This document shows, piece after piece, positions 30,650 through 41,950 of a stretch of 64,000 bases of DNA. The DNA lies in assembly GCA_017591395.1 (NCBI GenBank), contig WEDG01000860.1:30291-94290 (forward strand), written 5' to 3'. Source of the DNA: Schistocephalus solidus. Taxonomy: Eukaryota; Platyhelminthes; Cestoda; Diphyllobothriidea; Diphyllobothriidae. The position numbers were made by a program, and so were the translations under genes. Within the stretch, counting starts at the first letter, position 1. The number at the start of each line of letters is the position of its first letter. The notes beneath the pieces were generated by a model. The model was not told the origin of the DNA, did not search any database, and saw nothing but the letters and a program-made list of their open reading frames with translations.

Positions 30650-33283
30650 TCCATGAAAATAGCCTTCCTATCAATGTATGCCACCCAAATATGTTTCTCT
30701 GAAATAATCCTTATTGAGCACGCCATATTCCTTGAATATGAATTTCTCTGGATACAGATTAAAAAGGATTGTTCACAAAACCTACAATTCTTGACGATCT
30801 ACAGACCACCTAATGTTCCAAGTGCAGCTGATGAGTCACTCCTACATTTACTCAAGGAAGTTGCAAGTCACCAGGAGGTGCTTATTGCTGGAGATTTCAA
30901 TGCACCTACAGAAGACTGGGTAAATCTGACTGTTGATGGTGCGCCAAATTCCATCGGCCACAAGCTAATGGATTTCACTCTTGATCAACCTCTGGCACAG
31001 AAGGTAAACATACCAACGAGATTAAGAGAGATCCAGATAGCAAATTGCCTCGACCAAGTATTTACGAAGGACTTCTCAAAATTGATGAAATGTATTCTAT
31101 TGCAGCCCTCGGTAAGAGTGACCATAGTACGCTGATGTGAGCTTACTCCATTTATTCTCAGCGCCAAAAGAGAACAGAGGGCAAGCAAAATATATGGAAG
31201 GCTGATTTTAACGCGATGAAGAAAGAACTAATATCCGTACAATGGAACTTTTTGCTAAAACGGAAAAAAAGAGGATGACTGGCTATCGTATAAGAAAGTT
31301 TCACTTGATCTGGTTGAACGCTTTTGTCTAGTGAAGATGCAAAAAAAGACTACTGGCCCTGCCTGGCTAACAAGAGAACTTAACAGGCAGTTAAAAAATA
31401 ATATAAAAATAAAAATGGAAGTTATTCAGAGAAACAGGGTCAGCAGAGAATCTCAAGGAATTTTTTCACCATATAAATGCTGTAAAAAATGATTCATCAG
31501 GCAAGGAAGAGCTATGAATCAAGAATTATTCAACAGGCTGAAAATAAACCTAAAAGTTTATTCAATTATATCAATAGTCGATTAAAAAACAAGGACGCAG
31601 TCGCAGTAATTATGGATGAAAAAGGTGTTGAAATCGTTGAGCGTTAAGAGAAAACCCAGCACTTTGGTCTGTTCTTTGCCTCAGTATTCACTAAAGAAGC
31701 GGAACTTCAGCTTGACCACGACAACAGTGGTGTTATAGACGCCGGTCCAGTGCTTGAATACATACTCTTCCCGGAACCTCTCGTGGAACGAGAACTGCAA
31801 AATCTCAAATAAGCCAAGTCATCTGGTCCGGACGATTTACCGGCAAAGTTCTTGAAAGAAATGGCCAGCGAACTCTCCCAACCACTAGCGCATATATTCA
31901 AATCATCCTTTGAATCTGGGAAACTGCCATCCGAATGGAAGGCAGCAAATATATACCCCATATACAAGAGTGGGGCTCGATCTAATGTCAAAAATTATCG
32001 GCCTGTCAGCCTTACCAGCCATTTGCTGTAAAATAACGGAATCGATAATTAAGAAGGTGACAATTAAGTTCCTTGAGGAAAATCGATTGCTCTCGGAGCT
32101 CCAGCATGGCTTCAGACAGAATCGCTCTTGTCTTTCCAGTTTATTGCTCTCGAAAGAGCAGTGGACTTGCGCATTGGATGAAGTTGGTACGGTTGACCTC
32201 ATCTACACTGATTTCAAGAAGGCGTTTGTCAGTGTCCCACACAAACGTTTAATCTATTAATTATCTGAAATTGGCATAAGAGGAATGCTGCTGACATGGA
32301 TTGCAGATTTTCTTACAGCAAGTTTTCAAACTGTGTGCATTGGTACCTCGATTTCAACACATACTCCGGTTCTAAGTGGTGTCCCCCAAGGGATCATCTT
32401 AGGGCCAGTACTCTTCTCAGAGTACATGAACGACTGCGTCGATGACCTGGGTTGCAGCGCGGTCATGTTTGCAGACGATGTAAAATTGTAAAGGGTCATC
32501 ATATCTGATGCCGAAAGGCACGTACTTCAAGAGAGTCTCAACCATCTTAGCAGCTGGTCTGCTCATTGGCTCTTAAATTTTAACGTTGGGAAGTGTGTGG
32601 TCCTAAGACTCCGTACCAGAAAGACCAGTAAGGAGGATGTTTCCTACCAATAGCTTCTCAATGGGCAGCCCCTTTTGATTGTTGAGGAACAGAAGGACCT
32701 CGGCGTTCTAATAAACTCTTCACTCAAACATCTTCACAGTGTTTAAAGGCAGCTTAACGCGCAACACAAGTTTGATTTGCGCTCAGAAGTGGATTTGTGC
32801 AGATTGATAAGGAACGTTTCCGAAAAGGCTACGGAGCATTTGTTCGATCTCACTTGGAATATGTTGTCCAGGCCTGGCGTCCGTGGTTAAAGAATGATTA
32901 TCTACAGCTCGAACGAGTACAGACGAGGGTCACGACGATGGTCATGAATCTTAGCCATCTGCCTAACGAAACCAGACTAGTTGAACTTGATTTGTTGCCT
33001 CTCAATTACAGGCAACTACGCGGTGACCTCATCCTAACCTACCGAATTTTCAGAGGCCGTGAGTATGCCCTAGAATTTGCTGACTTCTTCAAATTGGCTG
33101 AGACGGAACATCTGCGGGGTCATCCATTTAAACTGCAAAGGAAGTTGGTCCACATGGATGTCGTCAGAACGCCTTTTCACAGAGGAACGTTGGAGCATGG
33201 AACGCACTTCCTGACTAGGTGGTCCTTTCAGAAACAGTTGACACGTTTAAATGTAAACTGGATACTTATTTACTGAGAAACTA
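30650..33283 (+). mobile_element. CR1/Jockey-like LINE ORF2 (copy 2), endonuclease and RT, degenerate
   Basis: Endonuclease: FLTIYRPPNVPSAADESLL (about 30790) and LIAGDFNAPTEDW (GDFN 30890-30901). Then ADFNAMKKELISVQWNFL, SSGPDDLPAKFLKEMA (about 31822), KNYRPVSLTS (about 31990), QHGFRQNRSCLSSLL (about 32100), GVPQGIILGPVLF (about 32378) and catalytic FADD (32468-32479). The thumb/C-terminal part is at 32797-33276. Numerous stops (for example 31812, 32260, 32489) and frameshifts. The 3' UTR is cut at about 33283 by the tail of the minus-strand copy; its missing end is probably 37790-37897. Confidence 0.8.
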
Positions 33284-33286
33284 TTG

Positions 33287-36200
33287 TACATTTATTTATT
33301 GTATATTTGTATATTTGAAGGGTTACAGGCATTGCCCTTGATGACCCTATTAATTTAAAGTTATCATTGCATGTGTACCATCAATATAAAATGGTGTACA
33401 TTTAAAAACATTTGATTCAAAGCATAACATAACTTCAAATGCGTTTTCACAGCCATAGGCGAAACATTGTGGAAGAAAAGTAGAGCCCGAAAGATTTCAA
33501 ATTGCTGGTTTTAAGTAATCATGTTGTGACAGTCGTCTTTTGTCAAATCTAATGCCATCAAACCTTCTTTTTAAATCAGTAATGCCTTCAGAGGTAACCG
33601 TCTCGCTTGTTAACGAGTTCCTAGGTCGTACCACTCTTTGGCTGAAACAAACGTTTCTGAGTTTCAATCGCGTGCGTTCGCTATTCACCTTTTAATGATG
33701 ACCACGCAGATGAGTTATGCAGGCAAAGTCGAAGAAATCCTCCGATCTCAGGGATGAATAATGGCCCCGGATAATCCGGAATGTCCAGAGCAGGCTACAC
33801 CGTAAGTGCCTGTAGGAAAGAGGAAATAAGTCAAGCTTTCTCAATCTGTCTTGGTACGGTAAAGTCTTAAAACCGTCAACCATCTTCGTTGCTCTCCGCT
33901 GCACCTGTTTGAGGAGGTCAACATCTTTCTTCATCCACGGTATCCAGGCTGGTATTCCGTAATCTTAATGCGGTCTCACAAGGACGCCATAGACTTTTCC
34001 AAGAGATCAGGGGGGGAATATTTTAAACGCACGTCTTATCCAATGTAGTGTACATGTTGCCTTCTGGACTGCTTTCTTACAATGTTCTGAGGGCATCAAA
34101 TTCGCAGTTGTTCACATGCCCAGATCTTTGTATGTTTCTACCTCTTTTAATGCAGTGCCATTAATAAAGTACTGGTGTCTCAGAGATAATTTTCGACCGG
34201 CGCTTATGTGTATGATCACGCACTTGGATACATTAAACTTAAGAATCCACCTAGCCGACCGGGCACTTATTTTGTCGATATTCGATTGTAACCCTTTTGC
34301 GTCATCAGCGCAGCTGACTTCAGTCCATATTTTAATGTCATCTGCAAACATGACAGCTTCACAATCTAGGTCATTGAGAGAGTCGTTCACGTAGATAAGG
34401 AAGAGTAGGGGCCCAAAACAGAACCCTGTGGAACACCACTTTCTACTTTTGCCCATTCTGAGCTAGAGTTTCCAACAACAACTCTCTGTACTCTGAAAGA
34501 CAAGAAACTCTTGATCCAATTGAAAAGTTTTCCTTGAATTCCTACGTTTCAAATCTTCTGTAAAAGCAGCCCGTGTGGTACACTATCAAAGGCCTTTTTG
34601 AAGTCAAAAAATACAACATCTACTGCATGACCCTTATCTGTGGCCTTTATCCATTTCTCGTGCGACTGAAGGGCACTCGTGAGACAGGAACGTCCTGGAC
34701 GGAAGCCGTGTTGGGCATCGCATAGGATTTGGTTGTTTTCCCGATAGCGCATTAGATGCCTCTTGATAATACGCTCCATTATTTTACACGCTATGCAAGT
34801 TAAACTGACAGGGCGGTAATTTTACAGTTGAGTCGTGAACATCCTTTATAGATCGGGGCGATGAATGCGCACTTCCATTCTTCCGGGAGTTGTCTTTCTT
34901 CAAAGGACTTTTGGAATATGATGGACAGTGGTACACACAGTTTGTTATCAAGTTCTCTAAGTGCTAATGCAGGAATTCTATCCGGCCCAGGCGACTTGGC
35001 AGGCTTTATGCGGAGTAATTCGATTTTAACTTCGGTCAGTGAAAAGTCTAGGTCTAGGTCCTCTGTTGTGGATAAGGAGGAGGTGGAGGAGTAAGGTAAA
35101 GGGGGGGGGTACACATTGGTTGACAAACTGGTTGAATAGCAGCAAAATTATTAGGCTCTCTGGTGAAGACGGTCTGGAAGAATTTGGAAAGAAGGGATGC
35201 TTTAACCTGGTCGTCGGTCTCCAGTTTCCGTCTGCAGACCTAAGGGAAGGAATCATTTCCTGAATTATCTTTGTACTCCGTATGTAGCCATATAACATTT
35301 TGGGGTGTTCCAACGATTTTGCAGTATGTTTAGTTCAAACGTCCTCCGTAGCTTAGTAGCCTCACATTTACAAACGTTGCATTGCTGCTTATATTCCCGT
35401 AAGTGAGCATCGGAGCCGGTTTGTCTGTAACGCCTCCAGAAGCGATTTCTTTTTTGAAAGAGGCCTGCAAGTTTGTGGTTTTCTTTTTCCTGAGAGGACA
35501 GTTGAGGTTAACAATCCTTTTTAATAACGAACTCAATGTCGTCCAATCTTTATTGGTTTCACCATGTAGTTCTGTTTCCCAGGATATCTCTGACAGTTGT
35601 CTTCTCATAAGTGAGTAGTCCCCCTTCCAAATGTTTCGTACCCAAGTATCGGGTAAATTTGGTTTGGAAAACAGTGAGTACTCGAAGCACAGCGTAATGT
35701 GATCACTTGACCATAATGGCGGTCGATCCTGTAGGTCTAGCCCATTTTCTCATCTCGGTAAAAATCAGGTCAAGACAGTTTGACTGTTGTCCTTCTCTCG
35801 TCCGTGTTCCAAAGGTGACGTACTGAGAGAGAAGTTTGTCTGTTGCCCATTGTAGTAGTTTGTGGTTGAAGTTATCTGGCATTCCCTGCGCAGTCCATGT
35901 TTTCCAGTAAATATCAGGAGCGTTAAAATCCCCAACAAATGAGGACATCTTTCTTCTCGCTGGCTTTGTAGAGTTCCGTTATGAGAATGAGATCCTGATC
36001 GGAAGTCTGATAAGGCGAACGGTACACAACCGATATCGTCAGTGGTCTGGAATACTTAGCAGATATAGTAATGTTAAGACTTCCACATCGCGTAATGGAA
36101 TATGGATGTCAGCCATTGCGGTCAGCTTGCGAGTGACATAAACTATGACTCCTCCTCCTCGACTTGGTCTATCTCTCCTGAAGTGATGATATCCTCTGAG

Positions 36201-37400
36201 TGATATTTCGGAATCAGTAATTTTTGCAGTAAGCCACGTTTCAGTGAAAGCAATAACGTCTGGTTTAATTTCGTCAACAACGTTTCTAAGGTCGTCCAGC
36301 TTGTTGAACAGGCTTTATACATTTGCAGAGATGACTTTCAATGATCGATTTGTCGGGAGACCCAGCCTTTATTGTTACATGTTTTAGCCACAGGAAGGAC
36401 ACATTTATCTGGACTTTTGGACTGTTTTTGATTTTCAGCCGTTTCTCTCCTCTGCCAATTCTCTACATCTATTCTTTCCGCAGTTCCCTCATTTTCAGCC
36501 GTTCCCCCGGCTCGTAGTCTGGCTGAAAAAACAATTTTTTTGTGCGATCCCCGTAAGATCCTTCTTCCTTCAAACAGAAGTGCTGCCTGGAATTCATTTT
36601 CTAAAATAATTTTTAGAGGCCTTGGGGATATTCTCATGTCGCGGCTGGGGTCTGCTTTGCCTAGTCGGAAAGCTTTTTGCGCGGTGTAAATTTCCCCTTT
36701 CTTCAGGACCGCACTAGCATATTCATGAAGAAGAAATAGATCGTGGGTTACTCGTTCCTTCGGAATGCAGGACGTGGATTCTGGGACACCCTGTATTACG
36801 ATATTTCGTTTACGATTTATGGGCGAGGTCCTAATTTGCCCGCCCTCGCTAGGGTGGGAGTTGACAGAGGTGGCGTTACTCGTGGATGCTGGCACTTCAA
36901 CATGCGAGTGATTTTTGTCTGATGCTGGGATTCTGGGACCTACATTTTTGGATGATATATTACCTTTGTCTTCTGAAACTCGTTTCTTTATTTTCTGGGA
37001 TACCTGCCGGTTACCCTCTTTCCTTACTGGATACTGTTTAACAGCTACATCGAGCTCCGTAGACGTAGAGTCATCTTCCTTGTTGGATGTGATAGCTACG
37101 GAAGCTGTGCCTGCGTATGTGCATTTGTCTCCCTCATGTTCCATCGTTAGGGACTGCTTCTTTTTGGGCAAATTGTGAGGAAGTTTCTTTTACTTCTCTA
37201 TCTCCATCTTCAGCCCCTGCATATCCTTTTCAATCTACGAAATTTTTGAAGAAGTTTAAAGCATGTCGCACACGCTCCGTCCTCGTAATTGACATCCAAA
37301 AAACTTACTCAACTCTTGGCCCGTTTGGCAGGAGGTGATTTTAAGGAAACGTCCGGAAATAAGGTCATTCGTATTATGATTTATGTTTATTCCATCATTA
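33287..37400 (-). mobile_element. CR1/Jockey-like LINE (copy 3), near full length, ORF1 plus ORF2
   Basis: Runs from about 37.2 kb or beyond down to 33287. ORF1 is intact (36338-37171). ORF2 follows: endonuclease PDVIAFTETWLTAKITDSEI (about 36.28 kb), RRDRPSRGGGVIVYVTRKL (about 36.15), VGDFNAPDIYW (about 35.93), EGQQSNCLDLIF (about 35.79); RT KSPGPDRIPALAL (about 34.99), FFDFKKAFDSVPHG (about 34.58), SGVPQGSVLGP-like (about 34.44) and FADD (34337-34348). The C-terminal part ends at 33497. The 3' end has the family signature AATAGGGTCATCAAGGG (about 33351) and a tail with AAATATACA repeats. Stops or frameshifts near 36.03, 35.70, 35.33, 34.81, 34.55 and 34.11 kb disable ORF2. Confidence 0.85.
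36338..37171 (-). CDS. LINE ORF1 protein (RRM-type RNA-binding), intact frame
   Basis: 277 codons with no interruption, starting MPKKKQSLTMEHEG and ending VSRQIDH. The N-terminal third is Ser/Lys/Thr-rich. Residues about 118-215 have the layout of a LINE-type RRM: RKRNIVIQGVPESTS (strand 1 / RNP-like), KAFRLGK, RPLKIILENEFQAALLFEG and KKIVFS. A basic/Gln-rich tail follows. Such ORF1 proteins coat the element RNA. ORF2 starts at or just after the stop, as in two-ORF LINEs. The intact ORF1 next to a broken ORF2 suggests moderate age. The class assignment is inferred from pattern, not alignment. Confidence 0.7.
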   Translation of the reverse strand: MPKKKQSLTMEHEGDKCTYAGTASVAITSNKEDDSTSTELDVAVKQYPVRKEGNRQVSQKIKKRVSEDKGNISSKNVGPRIPASDKNHSHVEVPASTSNATSVNSHPSEGGQIRTSPINRKRNIVIQGVPESTSCIPKERVTHDLFLLHEYASAVLKKGEIYTAQKAFRLGKADPSRDMRISPRPLKIILENEFQAALLFEGRRILRGSHKKIVFSARLRAGGTAENEGTAERIDVENWQRRETAENQKQSKSPDKCVLPVAKTCNNKGWVSRQIDH

Positions 37401-37780
37401 AAAATTAGGTCAGCGAGCTTGTCGTGCGGCGATAGCTCAGTGGTATCACCGTCGTTCCCCACACGCTGGTGCCTCGATTCGAACCTCGGCAGTGCCACGT
37501 ATTTTGCACGATTCCCGAAGGGTGTATTTTTGACTTCCATGATAGATCGCAAAAACGATAAAGGGTGTTAAAAATATGGGACGAAGGTTTTAGCGGGAGC
37601 AATTTTCTGAATAAAATATCGAAATGACTCAGCCCTCTGTTGACTGGAAGATCTCGTGGAGTTGCTGGCGAGAAGTGCACAAGAGGAGGATATCGGGCGT
37701 ATCCGCTGTTTTGCTGCAGTAGTCTTGTGAGGATGAAGAGCTTGTGTCCGAAGTGACAGCTTATGCCTGGCCCACACATA
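37172..37780 (-). other. Probable 5' UTR region of the minus-strand LINE
   Basis: Lies between ORF1 and the point where a + strand CR1-type 3' end resumes. It carries an uninterrupted minus-strand frame (37405-37779) without recognised motifs and a tRNA-like segment on the + strand. Confidence 0.4.
37428..37500 (+). other. tRNA-like (Pol III A/B-box) sequence
   Basis: GATAGCTCAGTGGTATCA fits a Pol III A box, and CTCGATTCGAACCTCGGC about 45 nt later fits a B box. Acceptor and T stems do not pair well, so this is a decayed tRNA-derived element rather than a tRNA gene. It is unrelated in detail to the SINE family at 22.5 kb. Confidence 0.4.
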
Positions 37781-37789
37781 TCGATGACC

Positions 37790-37897
37790 TTACGTTTTCA
37801 TTTGTCAGAGTTATAGCTCTGAACGTTTATTCTTTTTGTAATTTTTTAATATGAATAGGGAGCTCAAGGGCGAAAGCCTCATTTTCTCAATAAAGTT
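37790..37897 (+). repeat. CR1-type 3' terminus, probably the displaced end of copy 2
   Basis: AATAGGGAGCTCAAGGG, then GCGAAAGCC and TCTCAATAAA (about 37853-37896), match the 3' signature of the other CR1-like copies in + orientation, but no + strand ORF2 lies directly upstream. The nearest + copy ends without its tail at 33283, exactly where the minus-strand LINE begins. Confidence 0.6.
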
Positions 37898-37899
37898 AC

Positions 37900-39140
37900 T
37901 TAGAGTGACTTAAAGTTAACCGTAACAGCTTGGCAAATTGTGGACCGCAGCAATTTTACATTTCGCCAACACCTTCTTCCCTGCAGTTTACTTCCCCACC
38001 ACCAAGTCTTACTTTTTATATAAACACTAATGAGCGTATCCCACGTTTAACCAATACGCTCAGTTTGGTTTCACTCAACGCGAAGTAAGTTGTAAAAATA
38101 GATGACTGAGTTAAGAACTGTTGCTTTTGGGTTCGACCCAGATATTTGTGCATCGCAGAATCTTGAGCTCATTCTCTAATTTCAGACTTGACGCTCGCTT
38201 TAGATAATTTTAGCTTATATAGACAAAACCGCATTGAAAATGTGGTGGTGGTTGTCTTATTTATATTAGATCGTCTCTTATACATTCTTCCTATGATCTC
38301 AGTATGCCATGGTTTTCTGGAAATATATGTTTCATTTCAGTCATCTTTCAGAGTCAAATGCTACAAACTGTTCCTCACTCCCCGTAGTTGCTTCCAGCGC
38401 TACACTTCCTTTGGTTCATCCCTTTAGTGACCCGTAACTCACTGTCGAGGAGACACTGCCGTGACCAATTTCAGTCAAGGATCTGCCCTATACTCTTTTA
38501 TTCCTCGTTATCTAAGTTAATATAATGTCTCTTTCAACCGATATCTGATATTTGACTGCGTGGTTTGTGTGAAACTATGACTGAAAAACAACATAATCAG
38601 TCGATCCAGGAACCATTTTCGTTAGGTTGCCCGATTAAGAAATCCAAAGGAACCGAGAAATAGATATCAGAAGGTAAAACGGAGAACAGGGGTGTTACAA
38701 AATGATCCCGGAAGTGCGACAACTTAATTCCAATAGACCTTGTCTATTTGCTGATTGAAGGCAGGTGGAAAAATTTGAGGCGTAAGCAAGCACCTCACAC
38801 TGGCCACATATTTAAATAGCTTGCATACGGATGATGAAAACTATTGAGACTCCGGTCTTCCAAACGAAAAGTGCAAATCGAGCTGACGTGAAAGTTGTCC
38901 ACAAGATACCGCGTCGTTTGAAATTTGTTTGAAGTTCGCTCATCTCCTAGAGTTTTGTTATTTTGATGATCAATCCTTGCCCAAAGTGACGCCTCGACAA
39001 AATAACCTGAAATCTGACCTGTGGGAAACCTTACACTCTAAGATAAGTAAATTTAAATATTATTTGAAGTTTTGAAGTGTCTTAGCTTCGATGTAACTTA
39101 ACATCCAAAGCTTCATACACTTCCATCAAATTAAAGCAAA
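37900..39140. other. Unassigned AT-rich stretch
   Basis: Nothing recognised except a 55-bp dispersed repeat (about 38757-38812) shared with 28295-28345. Confidence 0.4.
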
Positions 39141-39144
39141 AACA

Positions 39145-39843
39145 ATGATTGACACAAAAGTTACTATCGATAAAATTGTCCTTTCTGCCATCTCACGTAT
39201 ACAGCAGTTTTTAGATAAACATGAATCTCTATTTAGGATCCTCGATCCTCTGTTACATGCAAATTCATTTACAAATAACCTCACCAGCTTTCCACGAATA
39301 GACTCTATCGTACCTGTTGTTTCCTTCGAAGTTGCCGATAGATCAAAAAGTAGACTTAATATAATTATCCGCAATTTGCCACAAACTATAAACCCAACAA
39401 CACACATCCAGAAAACTACACACTCCTGAAGTCTTAACATCCAAAAATCTTCCATCAAAAGACTAAACTCAAAAAGTCACAAAAGACCATTATTACTAAC
39501 ATATCTTACCCGAAAAAAGGCAGAAATGATACTTAATAATCCTGCATTAAACAAACGTTTCCGAACCCTTAAATCCTTCATAGGCCCAGACTTAACACCA
39601 AAGCAGCGAACACAACTCCAGAATAAAACCATAGAACCGAAAAGAAATAATCAACGCAGCATTCCTTTAGTCGAGCATTCAATGTATACTTCTACCTCTG
39701 ACACCCACGACAAACAATGCACAACTGCAAAAGCAGTTAGAAGGGGAGGTCATCAACAGCCAAAATCGAAACTCCAATACACCAACAGCACCTTAAAAAA
39801 CATAAAAACAGAGACACTGGACCCAGTCAAGAAAACCTGCTAG
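39145..39843 (+). pseudogene. LINE ORF1 fragment (RRM-type)
   Basis: RSKSRLNIIIRNLPQTINP (about 39344) resembles the first strand of a LINE RRM. After a stop (39427), a frame with KSHKRPLLLTYLTRKKAEM (about 39472), NKRFRTLKSFIGPDLTPKQR (about 39550) and a Lys/Asn-rich tail ends at 39843. The IGPDLTPKQR block is typical of LINE ORF1 C-termini. No endonuclease/RT follows: family B begins at once. Confidence 0.5.
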
Positions 39844-39844
39844 A

Positions 39845-40620
39845 TAATAGTATACATGACAGTTCGACTGTCGTAGACCGACGATGTCCACCGTATGCTC
39901 CACAGAAGGGTAGTGCAGAGACGGTGACTTGCGCATGGACTAGGTTTAAGTGATAGTATCCTTGCGCCGCAGCTACTACACCCTCTCCTCCTCCTCCCCC
40001 ATCTGAGCCCGGTGTCATGACAGCGTCACAAAGACCGAAGCAGAAGAAAAACGTGGCCGGAGCTGCACTTGGGCGTGCCACCACAACTGGCTTGGATCCC
40101 ACGGAGTGGGTGTGCCATAAAGAAAACCTTAAGAAGGAGCCATTGCAGCCTGACTCTCAGTCCGCCGGTCAGCCACTACACACAAAACATACATTGGGCT
40201 GACCACGCGGTCCGAGTTATCCCGTCAGTTGGCAGTCTTTCAAGTCACGGCTTTTGGTGCACCGTGATACTTTCAAGCGCGTCAGATTGTTTTAAGTGAG
40301 GAAAAAAACGGTAGGCCGTCGACCTCACTCTCTACCCCACCCCCCAAATCAGACCACCGTGCGAGCCGGTCAGTTGCCTGAGGTGAAATTGGGCGTAATG
40401 CGTACCCAAACTTGCGCTCGTCACATTAGCACAGAATTTCATACAATGGGGTTTGAAAGGGTCACACCTCACATGTGTGAGATAGCCAGAGATCAAGTTA
40501 AGAAGGAGCCAACGCAGGCTGACTCTCCAGTCAGCCACTCCACACAGCACACATTGGACTGACTGCGAGGTCTGAGTGTAATTTTCACTTGGCAACCTTC
40601 CACCCCACGGTGCTTATCGC
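39845..40620 (-). repeat. GC-rich dispersed repeat family B (inverted copy)
   Basis: The + strand carries the complement of family B: ACTACACCCTCTCCTCCTCC, GAGCCCGGTGTCATGACAG, GGATCCCACGGAGTGGG, CACACATTGGACTGACTGCG and TCACACCTCACATGTGTGAG. It matches 18.66-20.1 kb in reverse. Same strand as the zinc-finger remnant at 40.8-41.4 kb. Confidence 0.7.
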
Positions 40621-40794
40621 CCAATAATATTCTCAAGCTCAGATCACACATGCAACAGAGGAGCCATATGGAGAAGGAGCCGAGGATCATACTTTCCTCT
40701 CAATCAGTTATGCAAACTGCTTTTGGTGGTGTTAAGTGTGATCATTTGGGGTTAATAGGCTGATCAGGAGAGGTGTGGTATAACCGGCGGGGTT

Positions 40795-41392
40795 CTACCA
40801 CAGGTTTTCATGGAGACGCATGAGACCTAATAGGCGCATGCGGTGTTTTAATGAGCGTTGGCAGTGCGGACAGTTGCTTCGAGTGCAGCGGTTGTATGTT
40901 AGTGCTCCTGGCACTAATTCGTTGGTCTTATGCGAGGGATTCGCAAGTAACTGATCAGGCCGATGTGTGACGTGCATTTGCGGTGCAATGAGGACAAGAG
41001 AGGTTGGGAGGGGCTGAGTCTACGGGGGCTCTGCTGCGAGTACTGGTAGTAGAGCTCCTGGGAGGGATATGGGAAGTGTTGATGGGTGCGCAAAATGTGC
41101 TGGCATCACGGTGGGTTCTGCTCTCGTGGATGCGCATGTTACCGAGCAGGCCCATACGATGAGTGCATGCATATGAACAGTGAGGGCATTGGAGTTGGCG
41201 GTCTCTGCTGTGTGTGGGTGCTCCAGACACTGGTTCGCCAGCTTCTGGGCGATAAATTCGCAAGTGACCGACCAGAAAGATGTGTGAGGTGAATGTGCGG
41301 TTGCAATAAGAACAGGTTAGCACCAAGTCCCCATCGGTGGTACGGGGTTGGTAGTGATTTTGGACGTAGAAGGTGTCAGGTTGGGGTAGCAC
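40795..41392 (-). pseudogene. Inverted C2H2 zinc-finger C-terminal fragment of an RTE-type element
   Basis: Minus strand from 41419: CSYCNRTFTSHIFLVGHLR, then CPHCSYACTHRMGLLGNMR, a Ser/Thr/Pro spacer, CPHCTANARHTSA and, after a frameshift, CPHCQRSLKHRMRLLGLMR ending MRLHENLW and a TAG. Homologous to the finger array at 17.8-18.6 kb. No RT lies upstream: at about 41392 the sequence becomes the oppositely oriented RTE 5' leader, the same junction as at about 412. Confidence 0.7.
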
Positions 41393-41950
41393 CACACAGA
41401 GAGAATTTAATCGATCCATTTGTCTCGTACAGGTGGTAAATGCTCCTGTGGCCGCCTCTAACTGTTACCAACTCTCACTTGTGGCTCCTCGAAGTTCAGT
41501 TCTTCCCAGCGGCCACAGCCCGGCCAACGTCACGACCGGAGGGCTAAACAAGGTAAGGTTCTTCAGTGTTTTGTGTGCCTCCACAACCAGTGAGTCTGAC
41601 TCCGAAAATTCCAACCTCCCCCCTCTCAAAATGTCCTACCGTGCGGGCAACAGTAACCCCGTAGGCCGCCCAGGCTAACTCGGGTCGCTCTCCCACTAAA
41701 AAAAACCGTGACCCATAGTAAAGTTTGTCAGCCGTCTAGAATGTCCGAGCAGCCTTATTTAGGGACAGCACTGCTTGCTTCCTCACGGAGAAAGGGGCTA
41801 GAAAATGTGCCCTAAACCAAAGCTGGGTCTCACGTCTTCTGCAGCCAGCCGCGGCTTGCAGATAGCAAAATATGTGTTCGTAAAACTCAAACAAACAACA
41901 ATACCTCCAGTCCTCATCCCCCGCGCCATACCCTTCGGGCTGCTTGGGTG
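41392..41950 (+). repeat. 5' leader of RTE-type element (copy B)
   Basis: Homologous to 416-876 up to about 41850, then about 100 bp more, ending before CACTAGCAGCCTGGAATGTT. Confidence 0.6.

Noticed and set aside
37428..37500. Functional tRNA gene
   Set aside because: A and B boxes are fair, but acceptor and T stems do not pair; kept only as a tRNA-like element.
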